A stretch of DNA of 39,103 nucleotides from an uncultured beta proteobacterium (GTDB lineage: Bacteria > Pseudomonadota > Gammaproteobacteria > Burkholderiales > SG8-41), in NCBI GenBank assembly GCA_902825845.1, contig CADECM010000007.1, positions 1 through 39,103 of the forward strand, given 5' to 3'. The notes beneath the pieces were generated by a model. It was given only the letters and a program-made list of their open reading frames with translations, ran no database searches and was not told the DNA's origin. Of the stretch, positions 1 to 6,434 are shown one piece after another (the first letter of the stretch is position 1; every line of letters starts with the position of its first letter). The translations under genes and the position numbers were made by a program.

Positions 1-812
1 CGGCTCACCGTCGTGTAATGCACATCGAAGTGTGCGGCAATCGCCGCCATCGTATGCTGGCCCGACAAGTACGCCAAAGCGATCGCGTCGTTGCGCGCAT
101 GCGATTGCGCAAAAGAAACCAGCTCGCGTTTTAGCGCCCGGCGTTGTGCGCGCGGGATTTCCGCCAGCGCGGGCTTCTTGCCCACATGCTTTTGCATGTT
201 TTCGACAAACGATTCGGATCCCAGAAATATCTGCCCCTTCAACTGGCGCCAGACGCTCGGCAACCCCTTGCCGTCATGCACAAATGCCACGTACTTGGCG
301 ATGGCACGCGCACGCTGCGCGGCAAATTGCGAAAGGATGAAATCCACCCGCAACCATGCGGGCAGCGGCGCCTGTCCGCACGTCGCCGCATAACTGCTCC
401 AGCGCCATTGCTCAAGCCGCCGCACCCGTTTCGCGCGCAACGGGTTAAGCACCACATAGCGCGCAAGCTCCAGCAGATAATTGCCCCTGTCCACCAGTAT
501 CGCCTTGAAGCGCCCCTGAAACACATGACCCACGCGCTGGTGCATGCGGTTCATGTACTGCGTATAGACGCCGTTCAACTGGCGCATGCCCTTGGAGAGA
601 TTGGCATCGGGCGTTTCGATCAGCAGATGATAATGATTCGTCATCTGGCAATACGCATGACACACCCAGTTAAAACGCGTGCAGACTTCGCCCAGTATGG
701 CGAGCCACGTTTCGCGGTCGCCGTCCGAAAGGTAAATGTCCTCGCGCCCGTCGCCGCGCGAGGTAACGTGGTAGAGGGCATTGGGAAATTCAAGTCGCAG
801 GGGGCGGGCCAT
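1..812 (-). CDS. REP-associated tyrosine transposase (RAYT, Y1_Tnp family), partial at window edge
   Basis: Reading the minus strand from the ATG at 812 gives an uninterrupted frame that runs off the left edge after about 270 residues, so the C-terminus is missing. The N-terminus (MARPLRLEFPNALYHVTSRG) is typical of RAYT proteins. The HUH metal-binding motif appears as NHYHLL about 60 residues in, and the probable nucleophile lies in the segment VYTQYMNR. A helix-turn-helix-like segment (AAIAAHFDVHYTTVSR) sits at the truncated end. Known RAYTs are single-copy domesticated relatives of IS200/IS605 transposases that act on REP palindromes. A perfect inverted repeat lies just upstream at 843-905. 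A weak minus-strand -10 (TATAGT, near 826-831) would put the -35 region in that repeat. No frameshift is visible in the part present. Confidence 0.9.
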   Translation of the reverse strand, partial: MARPLRLEFPNALYHVTSRGDGREDIYLSDGDRETWLAILGEVCTRFNWVCHAYCQMTNHYHLLIETPDANLSKGMRQLNGVYTQYMNRMHQRVGHVFQGRFKAILVDRGNYLLELARYVVLNPLRAKRVRRLEQWRWSSYAATCGQAPLPAWLRVDFILSQFAAQRARAIAKYVAFVHDGKGLPSVWRQLKGQIFLGSESFVENMQKHVGKKPALAEIPRAQRRALKRELVSFAQSHARNDAIALAYLSGQHTMAAIAAHFDVHYTTVS

Positions 813-842
813 GACGGGAAGGACTATAGCACGGCATTTGCG

Positions 843-905
843 ATAATAAAAGACCTGACCCCTTGTTGACCCCTTGACCACCAAAGGGGTCAGGTCTTTT
901 ATTAT
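843..905. repeat. Perfect 22-bp inverted repeat next to RAYT (REP-like hairpin)
   Basis: The left arm at 843-864 and the right arm at 884-905 are exact reverse complements over 22 bp; the spacer is 19 nt. The arms contain AGACCTGACCCC and its complement GGGGTCAGGTCT. The spacer holds a second copy of the inner half-site: TGACCCCTTG occurs at 856-865 and again at 867-876. The inner copy can therefore pair with the right arm to give a shorter 9-bp hairpin (867-875 with 884-892). The position, 31 bp upstream of the RAYT start, suggests it is the transposase's cognate palindrome. It could also act as a bidirectional terminator. The classical GTAG tetranucleotide of REPs is not seen here. Confidence 0.8.
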
Positions 906-1078
906 TACATCTGGCACTACAATTGCCGCTTGCCACGCTCCTTGAAGCGAAAGAATCCCATGTCGAGTACCATGCCCGCGCCATCAGAAACAGTTACGAT
1001 GTTCCGGTTTACCGCTTGGCAAGCAACGTCGCCCGGCACACGGAAAACACTATAACTTATTGTTTTATTGAATATTTC
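906..1078. other. Intergenic leader between RAYT repeat and selenoprotein operon
   Basis: An open frame continues upstream of 1079 without any good start or family-like sequence, so this stretch is taken as non-coding leader. It ends in an AT-rich patch (1051-1080) that contains TATAAC at 1051-1056 (read as TATAACTTAT), a possible -10 element. No convincing -35 was found 16-18 bp upstream. No Shine-Dalgarno is evident before the ATG at 1079. Confidence 0.4.
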
Positions 1079-1080
1079 AT
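1051..1080 (+). repeat. AT-rich dispersed element, copy A (IHF-like core)
   Basis: The segment TATAACTTATTGTTTTATTG and its AT-rich continuation stand out against the GC-rich surroundings. It aligns with five other elements in the window. The core at 1053-1065 matches the complement of the IHF consensus WATCAANNNNTTR with one mismatch. This copy ends in the start codon of the gene at 1079, so it occupies the promoter and leader of the selenoprotein operon. Confidence 0.55.
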
Positions 1081-2092
1081 GCTCACGGACGAATTCGAAT
1101 TCTTTCTCGACAAGGCCTGGTCCGATGGTCTGCCTGTGGTCACGCCCACGGAAGCGCGCGTGACGCGCATGCTGACCGGAACCACGCGTGACGCGGACGA
1201 ATTGGTCGGCCACATTCCGCCCGCGATGGAACCCGCCACCGTGCGCACAGTGGCCATACACGCGGTGATGGCCGGCTGCAAACCGGACTATCTGCCGGTA
1301 GTGCTGGGGGGCATCACGCTGATGCTGCGCGAAGCGTTCAATCTTAATGGCGTGCAGGGCACCATGCATGGTGTGGCTCCGCTGATGATCGTCAACGGGC
1401 CCCACGCACAAAAAATCGGCATCAATGGCAGCAACGGCTGCTTCGGCCCGGGCTTTCGCGCCAACGCCACCATCGGGCGTGCGATCCGGCTGATGTTGCT
1501 CAACCTTGGCGGCGGCATCCCGGGCGTCGCGTCGGCCACCGTATTCGCCACGCCGCTGCGCTACAGCGCGTGCCTCACCGAAAACACCGGGCGCAGCCCG
1601 TGGGAAACGCTCTCCGTCTCGCACGGCTATGACGCGAACGACGACGTCATCACCTGCGCCATGGTGGAAAGCCCGCGTCTGTGTTACGACGACGCCAGCC
1701 AGACACCCGAACGCCTGCTCACCGGACTGGCCGATTCGATGAGCGCGATGTGCTCGTGGAACCAGCACGTGCGCTCCGATATGGTGGTGGCCATGGGGCC
1801 GGAACACGCCACAATCTGCGCGCGTGCGGGCATGAGCCGAAGCGACGTGCTCGCGTGGCTGGTCGAACACGCGGGGCGCAGGGTGCGTGATCTCAAGGGC
1901 GGCGGCAACTGGCGGCCGGAACGGGCACGCGCGCTGAATATCGATCCGGATGACGACGACTGCTTCGTGCCGGTGATCAAGGACGCGCGCGACCTGCATC
2001 TGATCGTCGCCGGCGGCTGGGGACCGCTGACGGCGATGTGCCACGGCTGGGGCGGCGGCAGCCGTGCCGTGCATGGCCAATACCTGGTGTGA
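1079..2092 (+). CDS. Conserved protein of unknown function, first gene of UGSC selenoprotein operon
   Basis: This gene encodes 337 residues from the ATG at 1079. That start was chosen because the upstream extension has no family-like sequence, and the recognisable protein begins MLTDEFEFFLDKAWSDGLPV. No signal peptide or membrane segment is seen, so a cytoplasmic location is likely. Visible features are an N-terminal segment with DGLPVVTPTEARV, a segment TVAIHAVMAGCKPDYLPVVL, a glycine- and asparagine-rich central part (IVNGPHAQKIGINGSNGC followed by GFRANATIGRAIRLMLLNLG), and several cysteines. I recognise it only as a widespread type of conserved hypothetical protein. The stop is 35 bp before the UGSC selenoprotein start, and an SDR follows, so all three are probably one transcript. 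A role as partner or substrate-binding subunit of the selenoprotein is inference. Enzymatic function is unknown. Confidence 0.85.
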   Translation: MLTDEFEFFLDKAWSDGLPVVTPTEARVTRMLTGTTRDADELVGHIPPAMEPATVRTVAIHAVMAGCKPDYLPVVLGGITLMLREAFNLNGVQGTMHGVAPLMIVNGPHAQKIGINGSNGCFGPGFRANATIGRAIRLMLLNLGGGIPGVASATVFATPLRYSACLTENTGRSPWETLSVSHGYDANDDVITCAMVESPRLCYDDASQTPERLLTGLADSMSAMCSWNQHVRSDMVVAMGPEHATICARAGMSRSDVLAWLVEHAGRRVRDLKGGGNWRPERARALNIDPDDDDCFVPVIKDARDLHLIVAGGWGPLTAMCHGWGGGSRAVHGQYLV

Positions 2093-2127
2093 CGCGGTAT
2101 GATTTGCACCCGAATCAAGGAAACATT

Positions 2128-2658
2128 ATGACCGAAGAACTGGGTTTCATTGATCCTACGGCAGGCAGCGGCCGCAAGCGGATCGTGCCCGCGCCGCGCC
2201 CGGCCGATCTGGCAGGCAAAGTGGTGGGCCTGCTCGACAACACCAAGGAACAGGGCAGCCTGATTCTCGAAACGCTGGGCACGGCGTTGCGCGAAAAGTA
2301 TGGCGTGGCGCGCGTGGTGCTGCGGCGCAAGGAACACTATTCCAAGCCGGCCACCGATGCATTGATCGACGAGATGGCAAAGGAGGTGGACGTCGCCATT
2401 GCCGCCTTGGGCGGGTGAGGTTCCTGCACGTTGTGCAGTGTGCACGACGCCATCGAATTTGAAAAACGCGGCATTCCGGCCACCGTGATCATCACGCAGG
2501 CGTTTCACAACGCCGCGCTGTTCCAGTTCAAGAGCAAGGGTATGGAAGGCCATGCCTACATTGAGATGCCGCACCCGGTAAGCAATCTGTCGGCCGACCA
2601 GATGCGCGCACTGACGTTACAATACGCCGCGGAAGTCGCGCGCCAACTCAAAGAATAA
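2128..2658 (+). CDS. UGSC-family selenoprotein (UGA at 2416 read as selenocysteine)
   Basis: The frame from the ATG at 2128 reaches an in-frame TGA at 2416-2418 and then continues without change of frame to the TAA at 2656-2658, giving 176 residues with selenocysteine at position 97. The local sequence is ALGG-U-GSCTLC, which is the UGSC motif that names this (seleno)protein family. U97 and C100 form a thioredoxin-like UxxC redox pair, and C103 is close by. The part after the UGA (VHDAIEFEKRGIPATVIITQ and on to the C-terminus) is well-behaved coding sequence in the same frame. A bSECIS-like hairpin starts 10 nt after the UGA. An AAGG ribosome-binding site lies at 2117-2120. The family is thought to be redox-active; substrate unknown. 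Ordinary gene callers would split it into a 96-residue and a short downstream ORF. Selenocysteine insertion genes must lie elsewhere in the genome. Confidence 0.93.
2429..2449 (+). promoter_or_regulatory. Candidate bacterial SECIS element
   Basis: The mRNA segment 2429-2437 can pair with 2441-2449 to form a 9-bp stem with one G-U wobble (2432-2446), closed by the apical loop GUG at 2438-2440. The loop guanine follows the UGA by 19 intervening nucleotides. Bacterial SECIS elements are stem-loops inside the coding region just after the UGA, with a guanine among the first loop bases, so spacing and shape fit. An alternative 6-bp hairpin (2424-2429 with 2433-2438, loop GUU) is mutually exclusive and places its loop too close to the UGA. 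Structure is by hand pairing only. Confidence 0.7.
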
Positions 2659-2684
2659 CGTATTCATCACCTGGAGACATCCCC

Positions 2685-3443
2685 ATGACCACCCACGACA
2701 AAGTCGCCGTCATTACCGGCGGCGGCACCGGCATCGGCAAGGCCTGCGCGCTCGCGTTTGTGAACGACGGCTACCGTGTCGTCATCAGCGGCCGCCGTGC
2801 CGAGCCCCTCGAGGACACCATCAAGGAAGCGGGCGTGGACGGCAAACGCATGATCGGCGTGCCCACCGACGTGGGCGACCCCGCAGCCGTCAAGAACCTG
2901 TTCGTCAAGACCATGGCGGCCTTCGGCCGCGTCGATGTGTTGTTCAACAATGCCGGCACCAATGCGCCCGGCGTGCTGTTTGAAGAACTGCCGTGGGAAA
3001 AATGGAAGGCCGTGGTGGATGCCAACCTCAACGGCATGTTCCTGTGCTCGCAGGAAGCCTACAAGATCATGAAGGACCAGACACCGCGCGGCGGGCGCAT
3101 CATCAACAACGGCTCGATTTCCGCGCATGTGCCGCGACCCGATTCCGCGCCCTACACCTCGACCAAGCACGGCGTGTCGGGCCTTACACGCACCATCGCA
3201 CTCGACGGCCGCAAATACGACATCGCCTGCTGCCAGGTGGATGTGGGCAATGCCATGTCGACACTCGCTTCGCGCATGGCCAAAGGCGTGAAACAGGCCA
3301 ACGGCACCGTCGCGCCCGAGCCGATGATCAGCTGCGAAGACGTCGCGCGCTCGGTGCTGTTCATGGCCAACCAGCCGCCGGAAGTAAACATCTATCACCT
3401 GATGGTGATGGCGACTAAGATGCCCTACGCGGGACGGGGGTAG
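2685..3443 (+). CDS. SDR-family NAD(P)-dependent oxidoreductase
   Basis: The 252-residue product is a classical short-chain dehydrogenase. It has the Rossmann nucleotide-binding motif TGGGTGIG near residue 11, the structural motif NNAG near residue 88, and a Ser...Tyr-x3-Lys catalytic set (NGSISAHV ... YTSTKHG). The sequence VISGRRAEPLED after the second strand has an arginine pair, which is more usual for NADP(H) preference, but this is only suggestive. The start is the ATG at 2685 with a purine-rich GGAG at 2673-2676. It follows the selenoprotein by 26 bp and is probably co-transcribed. The substrate cannot be named. The last codons fall inside the first unit of a 31-bp tandem repeat, so the C-terminal residues ARG-type tail may have been altered by that repeat. 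Confidence 0.93.
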   Translation: MTTHDKVAVITGGGTGIGKACALAFVNDGYRVVISGRRAEPLEDTIKEAGVDGKRMIGVPTDVGDPAAVKNLFVKTMAAFGRVDVLFNNAGTNAPGVLFEELPWEKWKAVVDANLNGMFLCSQEAYKIMKDQTPRGGRIINNGSISAHVPRPDSAPYTSTKHGVSGLTRTIALDGRKYDIACCQVDVGNAMSTLASRMAKGVKQANGTVAPEPMISCEDVARSVLFMANQPPEVNIYHLMVMATKMPYAGRG

Positions 3444-3513
3444 GCCCGCGTCGTTATCTTCGGGACGGGGGTAGACCCGCGTCGTTATCTTCGGGACGGG
3501 GGTAGGCCCGCGT
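3430..3513. repeat. 31-bp tandem repeat, about 2.7 copies, at the SDR 3' end
   Basis: Unit 1 is 3430-3460, unit 2 is 3461-3491 (one G-to-A difference) and unit 3 is partial, 3492-3513. Each unit begins CGGGACGGGGGTAGGCCCGC and ends with CGTTATCTT when complete. Unit 1 contains the SDR stop codon. Unit 1 can form a 7-bp hairpin (3427-3433 with 3445-3451); the later units keep only a CGGG/CCCG core. Each unit carries a GTAG tetranucleotide before a GC-rich half-palindrome, which recalls REP sequences, but the resemblance is loose. It lies between convergent genes and may help termination. Confidence 0.8.
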
Positions 3514-3539
3514 GGTCCGGGTGCTGCCGCCACGGCAGC

Positions 3540-4256
3540 CTATTTCGGCAGCTTCGACAAATCGGTATCGAGCCCGGCCGGAATTTTGGCGCCCTGCATG
3601 TCTTTCATCACCAGCGCCGCCAGCGCCAGGTAGCGGTCAAAATCACCGACGGGCGCGAACAGGTTCATGCGAATCGCGGTGCGCGGATCGTCGGGATGCC
3701 GGCGAAACAGAATCACCGATGAATACGGATCACCCTCCGCCTCATGGATATTGGCCTCCCGCATGCCGAAGGTGCCGTCGCCCAGCCGTATCAGGCGCGC
3801 ACTGTAGCGCGCATCCTTTTTCGCGCGCTGGGCCGCGGTCTGGCGCGCGAATTTCCACACCTGCTCGCGCGTTTCATCCCAGCTTTGCGTGCCGTCGAGC
3901 TGCATCGCGTTGATCACCATGCCGATGTTGGCCGACGGCGCGAATAGCCGCGTGCGTTTGCCGTCATCGAAACCGCGCCAGCCGAACGGTACCGGCACCA
4001 GCACGCGCGGCGATGTGGCATGGACATAAACGTAGCCGTCCCCGCGCTGGCGCACGCGCACCGGCAGGCCGAATCCCTTATCCACCAGTTCCCGGTTCTC
4101 GGCGCTGTCCGGCGCAAAGCTCGCGCTGTCGGCTGCCAGCGAAAAAGATGCGTACGGCGCGGAGGGCAGCGATGTTTCAATGGCGATCAGCGGCGTCTGC
4201 CCGTGCGCCGCACACGCCAACCACGCCAGCATCAGGCCACAACAGAATTTGCGCAT
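3540..4256 (-). CDS. Exported protein of unknown function
   Basis: The product has 238 residues from the ATG at 4256. This start gives a clean signal peptide, MRKFCCGLMLAWLACAAHGQ, with likely cleavage near AHG-Q. The longer frame upstream has no such logic and is not used. The mature part is hydrophilic without membrane segments, so a periplasmic location is likely. It contains a central segment VPFGWRGFDDGKRTRLFAPS and a C-terminal segment YLALAALVMKDMQGAKIP. No catalytic motif is recognised. The gene is convergent with the SDR operon and divergent from the reductase at 4351, with 94 bp between the two starts that must hold both promoters. Confidence 0.8.
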   Translation of the reverse strand: MRKFCCGLMLAWLACAAHGQTPLIAIETSLPSAPYASFSLAADSASFAPDSAENRELVDKGFGLPVRVRQRGDGYVYVHATSPRVLVPVPFGWRGFDDGKRTRLFAPSANIGMVINAMQLDGTQSWDETREQVWKFARQTAAQRAKKDARYSARLIRLGDGTFGMREANIHEAEGDPYSSVILFRRHPDDPRTAIRMNLFAPVGDFDRYLALAALVMKDMQGAKIPAGLDTDLSKLPK

Positions 4257-4350
4257 GCGCGCTCCAGGATCGGAAGAGGCGAGCTTAGCCGCCGCGCCAG
4301 CGCGGTGCAAGCAATGCGCTAGAATCGCGGCTCACCACAGGGGGAGTTCA

Positions 4351-5331
4351 ATGAAAGTCTGTATCTTCGGCGCGGGCACGCTGGGCGGCCATCTCGCGGC
4401 ACGTTTCATTACGGCAAAAAACACGGACCTTTCGCTGGTCGGCCGCGGCGCACAACTCGCCGCCATCCGCGAACGCGGCATCAGCCTTACCACCGGCGGC
4501 AAGCAGTACGGCGGCAAGGCCGCGATCGCCACCGACAACCCCGCGTCGCTGCCGCAACAGGACATTGTGTTCGTCGCGCTGAAGGGGCAGATGCTGCCCG
4601 CCGCCGCGCAAGCCATCGGCAGGCTGGTCAAGCCCGACGGCTGCGCGGTGTTCCTGTTGAATGGCATACCGTGGTGGTTCAACCATGCGCTGCCGGGCAA
4701 ACAGGGCACATTGCCCCTGCTCGATCCGGACGGCGCGCTGTGGCGCGAGGTGCGCCCGGAACGCGTGCTCGGCGGCGTTGCGTATTCGCCCAACACTCTC
4801 GTCGCGCCCGGCGTGATCGCGCACGCGGGGCACAATCGCTGGGTGTTCGGCGAACCGGACAATTCGATGAGCGCGCGCCTCAAATCCGTGGTCGATGTGG
4901 TCGGCGGCACCGGCATCGAAGCCGTGGCAAGCACCGGCATACGGCAGGAAATTTTCCGCAAGATGTCGGGCAATGCCTCGAACAACTCGCTGGGTGCGCT
5001 CACCCGGCTGGACACCGCCGCCATCGCCGAAGACGATGGACTGGCGGAACTGGCAACCCGCATTATCAGCGAAACGCTGGCGGTCGCCGCCAAACTCGGC
5101 TGCGACATGAGCAACGAGATCAATCCCGCTGAAGTTGCCCGGCGCTCGCGCGGCAAGCCCGGCCAGAAGCCGTCAACGGTGCAGGATGCCATCGCCGGCA
5201 AGTCGCTGGAAATCGACGGCCTGATCGGGCAGACGCAGGCGTTTGCGCGCGAACTGGGCGTGGCCACGCCGGTGATCGACGTGTGTTACGCGTTATTGCG
5301 CGGGCTGGACGCGTCGTTTCGGCTGAAATAA
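4351..5331 (+). CDS. 2-dehydropantoate 2-reductase (ketopantoate reductase family)
   Basis: The product has 326 residues, close to the usual family length. The N-terminal Rossmann motif is GAGTLGGHLAARF from residue 7. The catalytic-helix region reads EIFRKMSGNASNN, placing the probable catalytic lysine at residue 204 and the conserved asparagine at 208, as in PanE/ApbA enzymes. The family reduces 2-dehydropantoate to pantoate with NADPH in pantothenate synthesis, but many paralogues act on other 2-oxo acids, and no pantothenate gene is nearby. The start at ATG 4351 has a strong GGGGAG site at 4341-4346. The gene ends 24 bp from the convergent carbonic anhydrase gene. A panE symbol is withheld because specificity is unproven. 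Confidence 0.88.
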   Translation: MKVCIFGAGTLGGHLAARFITAKNTDLSLVGRGAQLAAIRERGISLTTGGKQYGGKAAIATDNPASLPQQDIVFVALKGQMLPAAAQAIGRLVKPDGCAVFLLNGIPWWFNHALPGKQGTLPLLDPDGALWREVRPERVLGGVAYSPNTLVAPGVIAHAGHNRWVFGEPDNSMSARLKSVVDVVGGTGIEAVASTGIRQEIFRKMSGNASNNSLGALTRLDTAAIAEDDGLAELATRIISETLAVAAKLGCDMSNEINPAEVARRSRGKPGQKPSTVQDAIAGKSLEIDGLIGQTQAFARELGVATPVIDVCYALLRGLDASFRLK

Positions 5332-5355
5332 ACGGCCACGCCACGCAACGTGCAA

Positions 5356-5982
5356 TCAGGCGCTCGCCGGCACACCATCGAAAAAATCAACGATCCCGGT
5401 CTCCAGCGAATACTCCGCGCCGACCACCAGCAACCCGGCGTGTTGGATCAGATGCTCAAGCACCGCGGAGCCGTGCCGCAGGTGATTGGCCGATATGCGC
5501 ACATTGGCCCTCACCGCCTGATGCAGCAGCGCCTCGGGACGCTGCGCCAGTCCGGTCTCCAGCAGGCCTGCAATGGCGGGCCGTATGCGATCCACGATCG
5601 CGCTCAGATTGCGTGACTGATCATGGGTGGGGCGGCCCAACTCCTCCAGCGTGGCCTGCACCGCGCCGCATTGCGAGTGCCCCATCACCACAACCAGCCG
5701 CGTGCCAAAGCGCTCCGCGGCGAACTCCACGCTGCCGATCTGCGAGGGCGCGACAATGTTGCCGGCGACACGTATCACAAACAGATCGCCCAATCCCTGA
5801 TCGAACACGATTTCCGCCGGCACGCGCGAATCCGAACAGCCCAGAATGATCGCGAACGGCGCCTGCGCCGCCACCACTTCCAGACGCCGGCTCTGACTCA
5901 GCGAACCGTGGCTGCGCACTTCGGCCACAAAGCGGCGATTACCCTCGTACAAGCGCGCCAGTGCTTCAGCGGCGGCAATCAT
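5356..5982 (-). CDS. Beta-class carbonic anhydrase
   Basis: The 208-residue product interconverts CO2 and bicarbonate. The zinc ligands and catalytic dyad of beta-carbonic anhydrases are all present: Cys49, Asp51 and Arg53 in the motif CSDSR, and His102 and Cys105 in GHSQC. Further family features are RVAGN near residue 71 and a C-terminal VVGAEYSLETGIVDFF. No signal peptide is seen, so it is cytoplasmic. The start is the ATG at 5982. An AT-rich dispersed element lies immediately upstream at 6001-6036, between this gene and DUF423, where its promoter would be expected. It may be read from its own promoter or with the genes upstream on the minus strand. Confidence 0.95.
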   Translation of the reverse strand: MIAAAEALARLYEGNRRFVAEVRSHGSLSQSRRLEVVAAQAPFAIILGCSDSRVPAEIVFDQGLGDLFVIRVAGNIVAPSQIGSVEFAAERFGTRLVVVMGHSQCGAVQATLEELGRPTHDQSRNLSAIVDRIRPAIAGLLETGLAQRPEALLHQAVRANVRISANHLRHGSAVLEHLIQHAGLLVVGAEYSLETGIVDFFDGVPASA

Positions 5983-6000
5983 GCAGCACCGTGGATATCA

Positions 6001-6038
6001 TATAACTATTTGTTTTTAAAGAATTTTTTAAATTTCAT
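6001..6038 (+). repeat. AT-rich dispersed element, copy B (IHF-like core)
   Basis: The element begins TATAACTATTTGTTTTTAAA and continues AT-rich to 6038, where it meets the stop codon of the DUF423 gene (6039-6041). The core at 6003-6015 matches the complement of WATCAANNNNTTR with one mismatch. It is nearly the same as copy C at 29818 over the first 17 bases. It sits upstream of the carbonic anhydrase gene. Confidence 0.55.
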
Positions 6039-6416
6039 CTACAGTCTGCCATGGCGCCACACCGCCGACGCAAGGCACAACCACCCGCCCAGCAGCGCCA
6101 GCCCGCCCAATGGCGTGATCGCGCCCAGCCCGCGCACGCCGCTCAGGCTCAGCGCGTACAGGCTGCCCGAAAAAACCAGCGTGCCGATGACGAACAGCCA
6201 GCCCGCAACGTTCACCCATGTGCCCGGCCAGCGCGTGCCTGCCCACGCCACGGCGAGCAACGCCAGCGCGTGGTACATCTGATAGCGCACGCCGGTTTCG
6301 AAGATCGCCAGCAGATCGGCTGCCACGCGGCCCTTGAGCGCATGCGCGGCGAACGCACCGAGAGCGACGCCGAAGAATCCCGACACACTCCCCAGTATAA
6401 AGAAAAGACGTTCCAT
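6039..6416 (-). CDS. DUF423 family small membrane protein
   Basis: The product has 125 residues and about four hydrophobic segments. The sequence starts MERLFFILGSVSGFFGVALG and contains GAFAAHAL and FETGVRYQMYHALALL, which are signature segments of DUF423 (YgdD-type) inner-membrane proteins. Its function is not established. The start codon lies 18 bp after the stop of the outer-membrane efflux gene, so it may be the distal gene of the RND operon. The DUF423 stop abuts the AT-rich element at 6001-6038. Confidence 0.93.
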   Translation of the reverse strand: MERLFFILGSVSGFFGVALGAFAAHALKGRVAADLLAIFETGVRYQMYHALALLAVAWAGTRWPGTWVNVAGWLFVIGTLVFSGSLYALSLSGVRGLGAITPLGGLALLGGWLCLASAVWRHGRL

Positions 6417-6434
6417 GTCCCGGGTTTGGGCCGA

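Noticed and set aside
917..2080. A 387-codon minus-strand open frame
   Set aside because: Antisense shadow of the conserved protein at 1079; His/Arg-rich, no family sequence.
2416..2418. Premature stop making the UGSC gene a pseudogene
   Set aside because: Frame, composition and family sequence continue past the TGA, the residue sits exactly at the known selenocysteine position, and a SECIS-like hairpin follows.
3430..3513. CRISPR array
   Set aside because: Units are directly adjacent with no spacers, and no cas gene is nearby.
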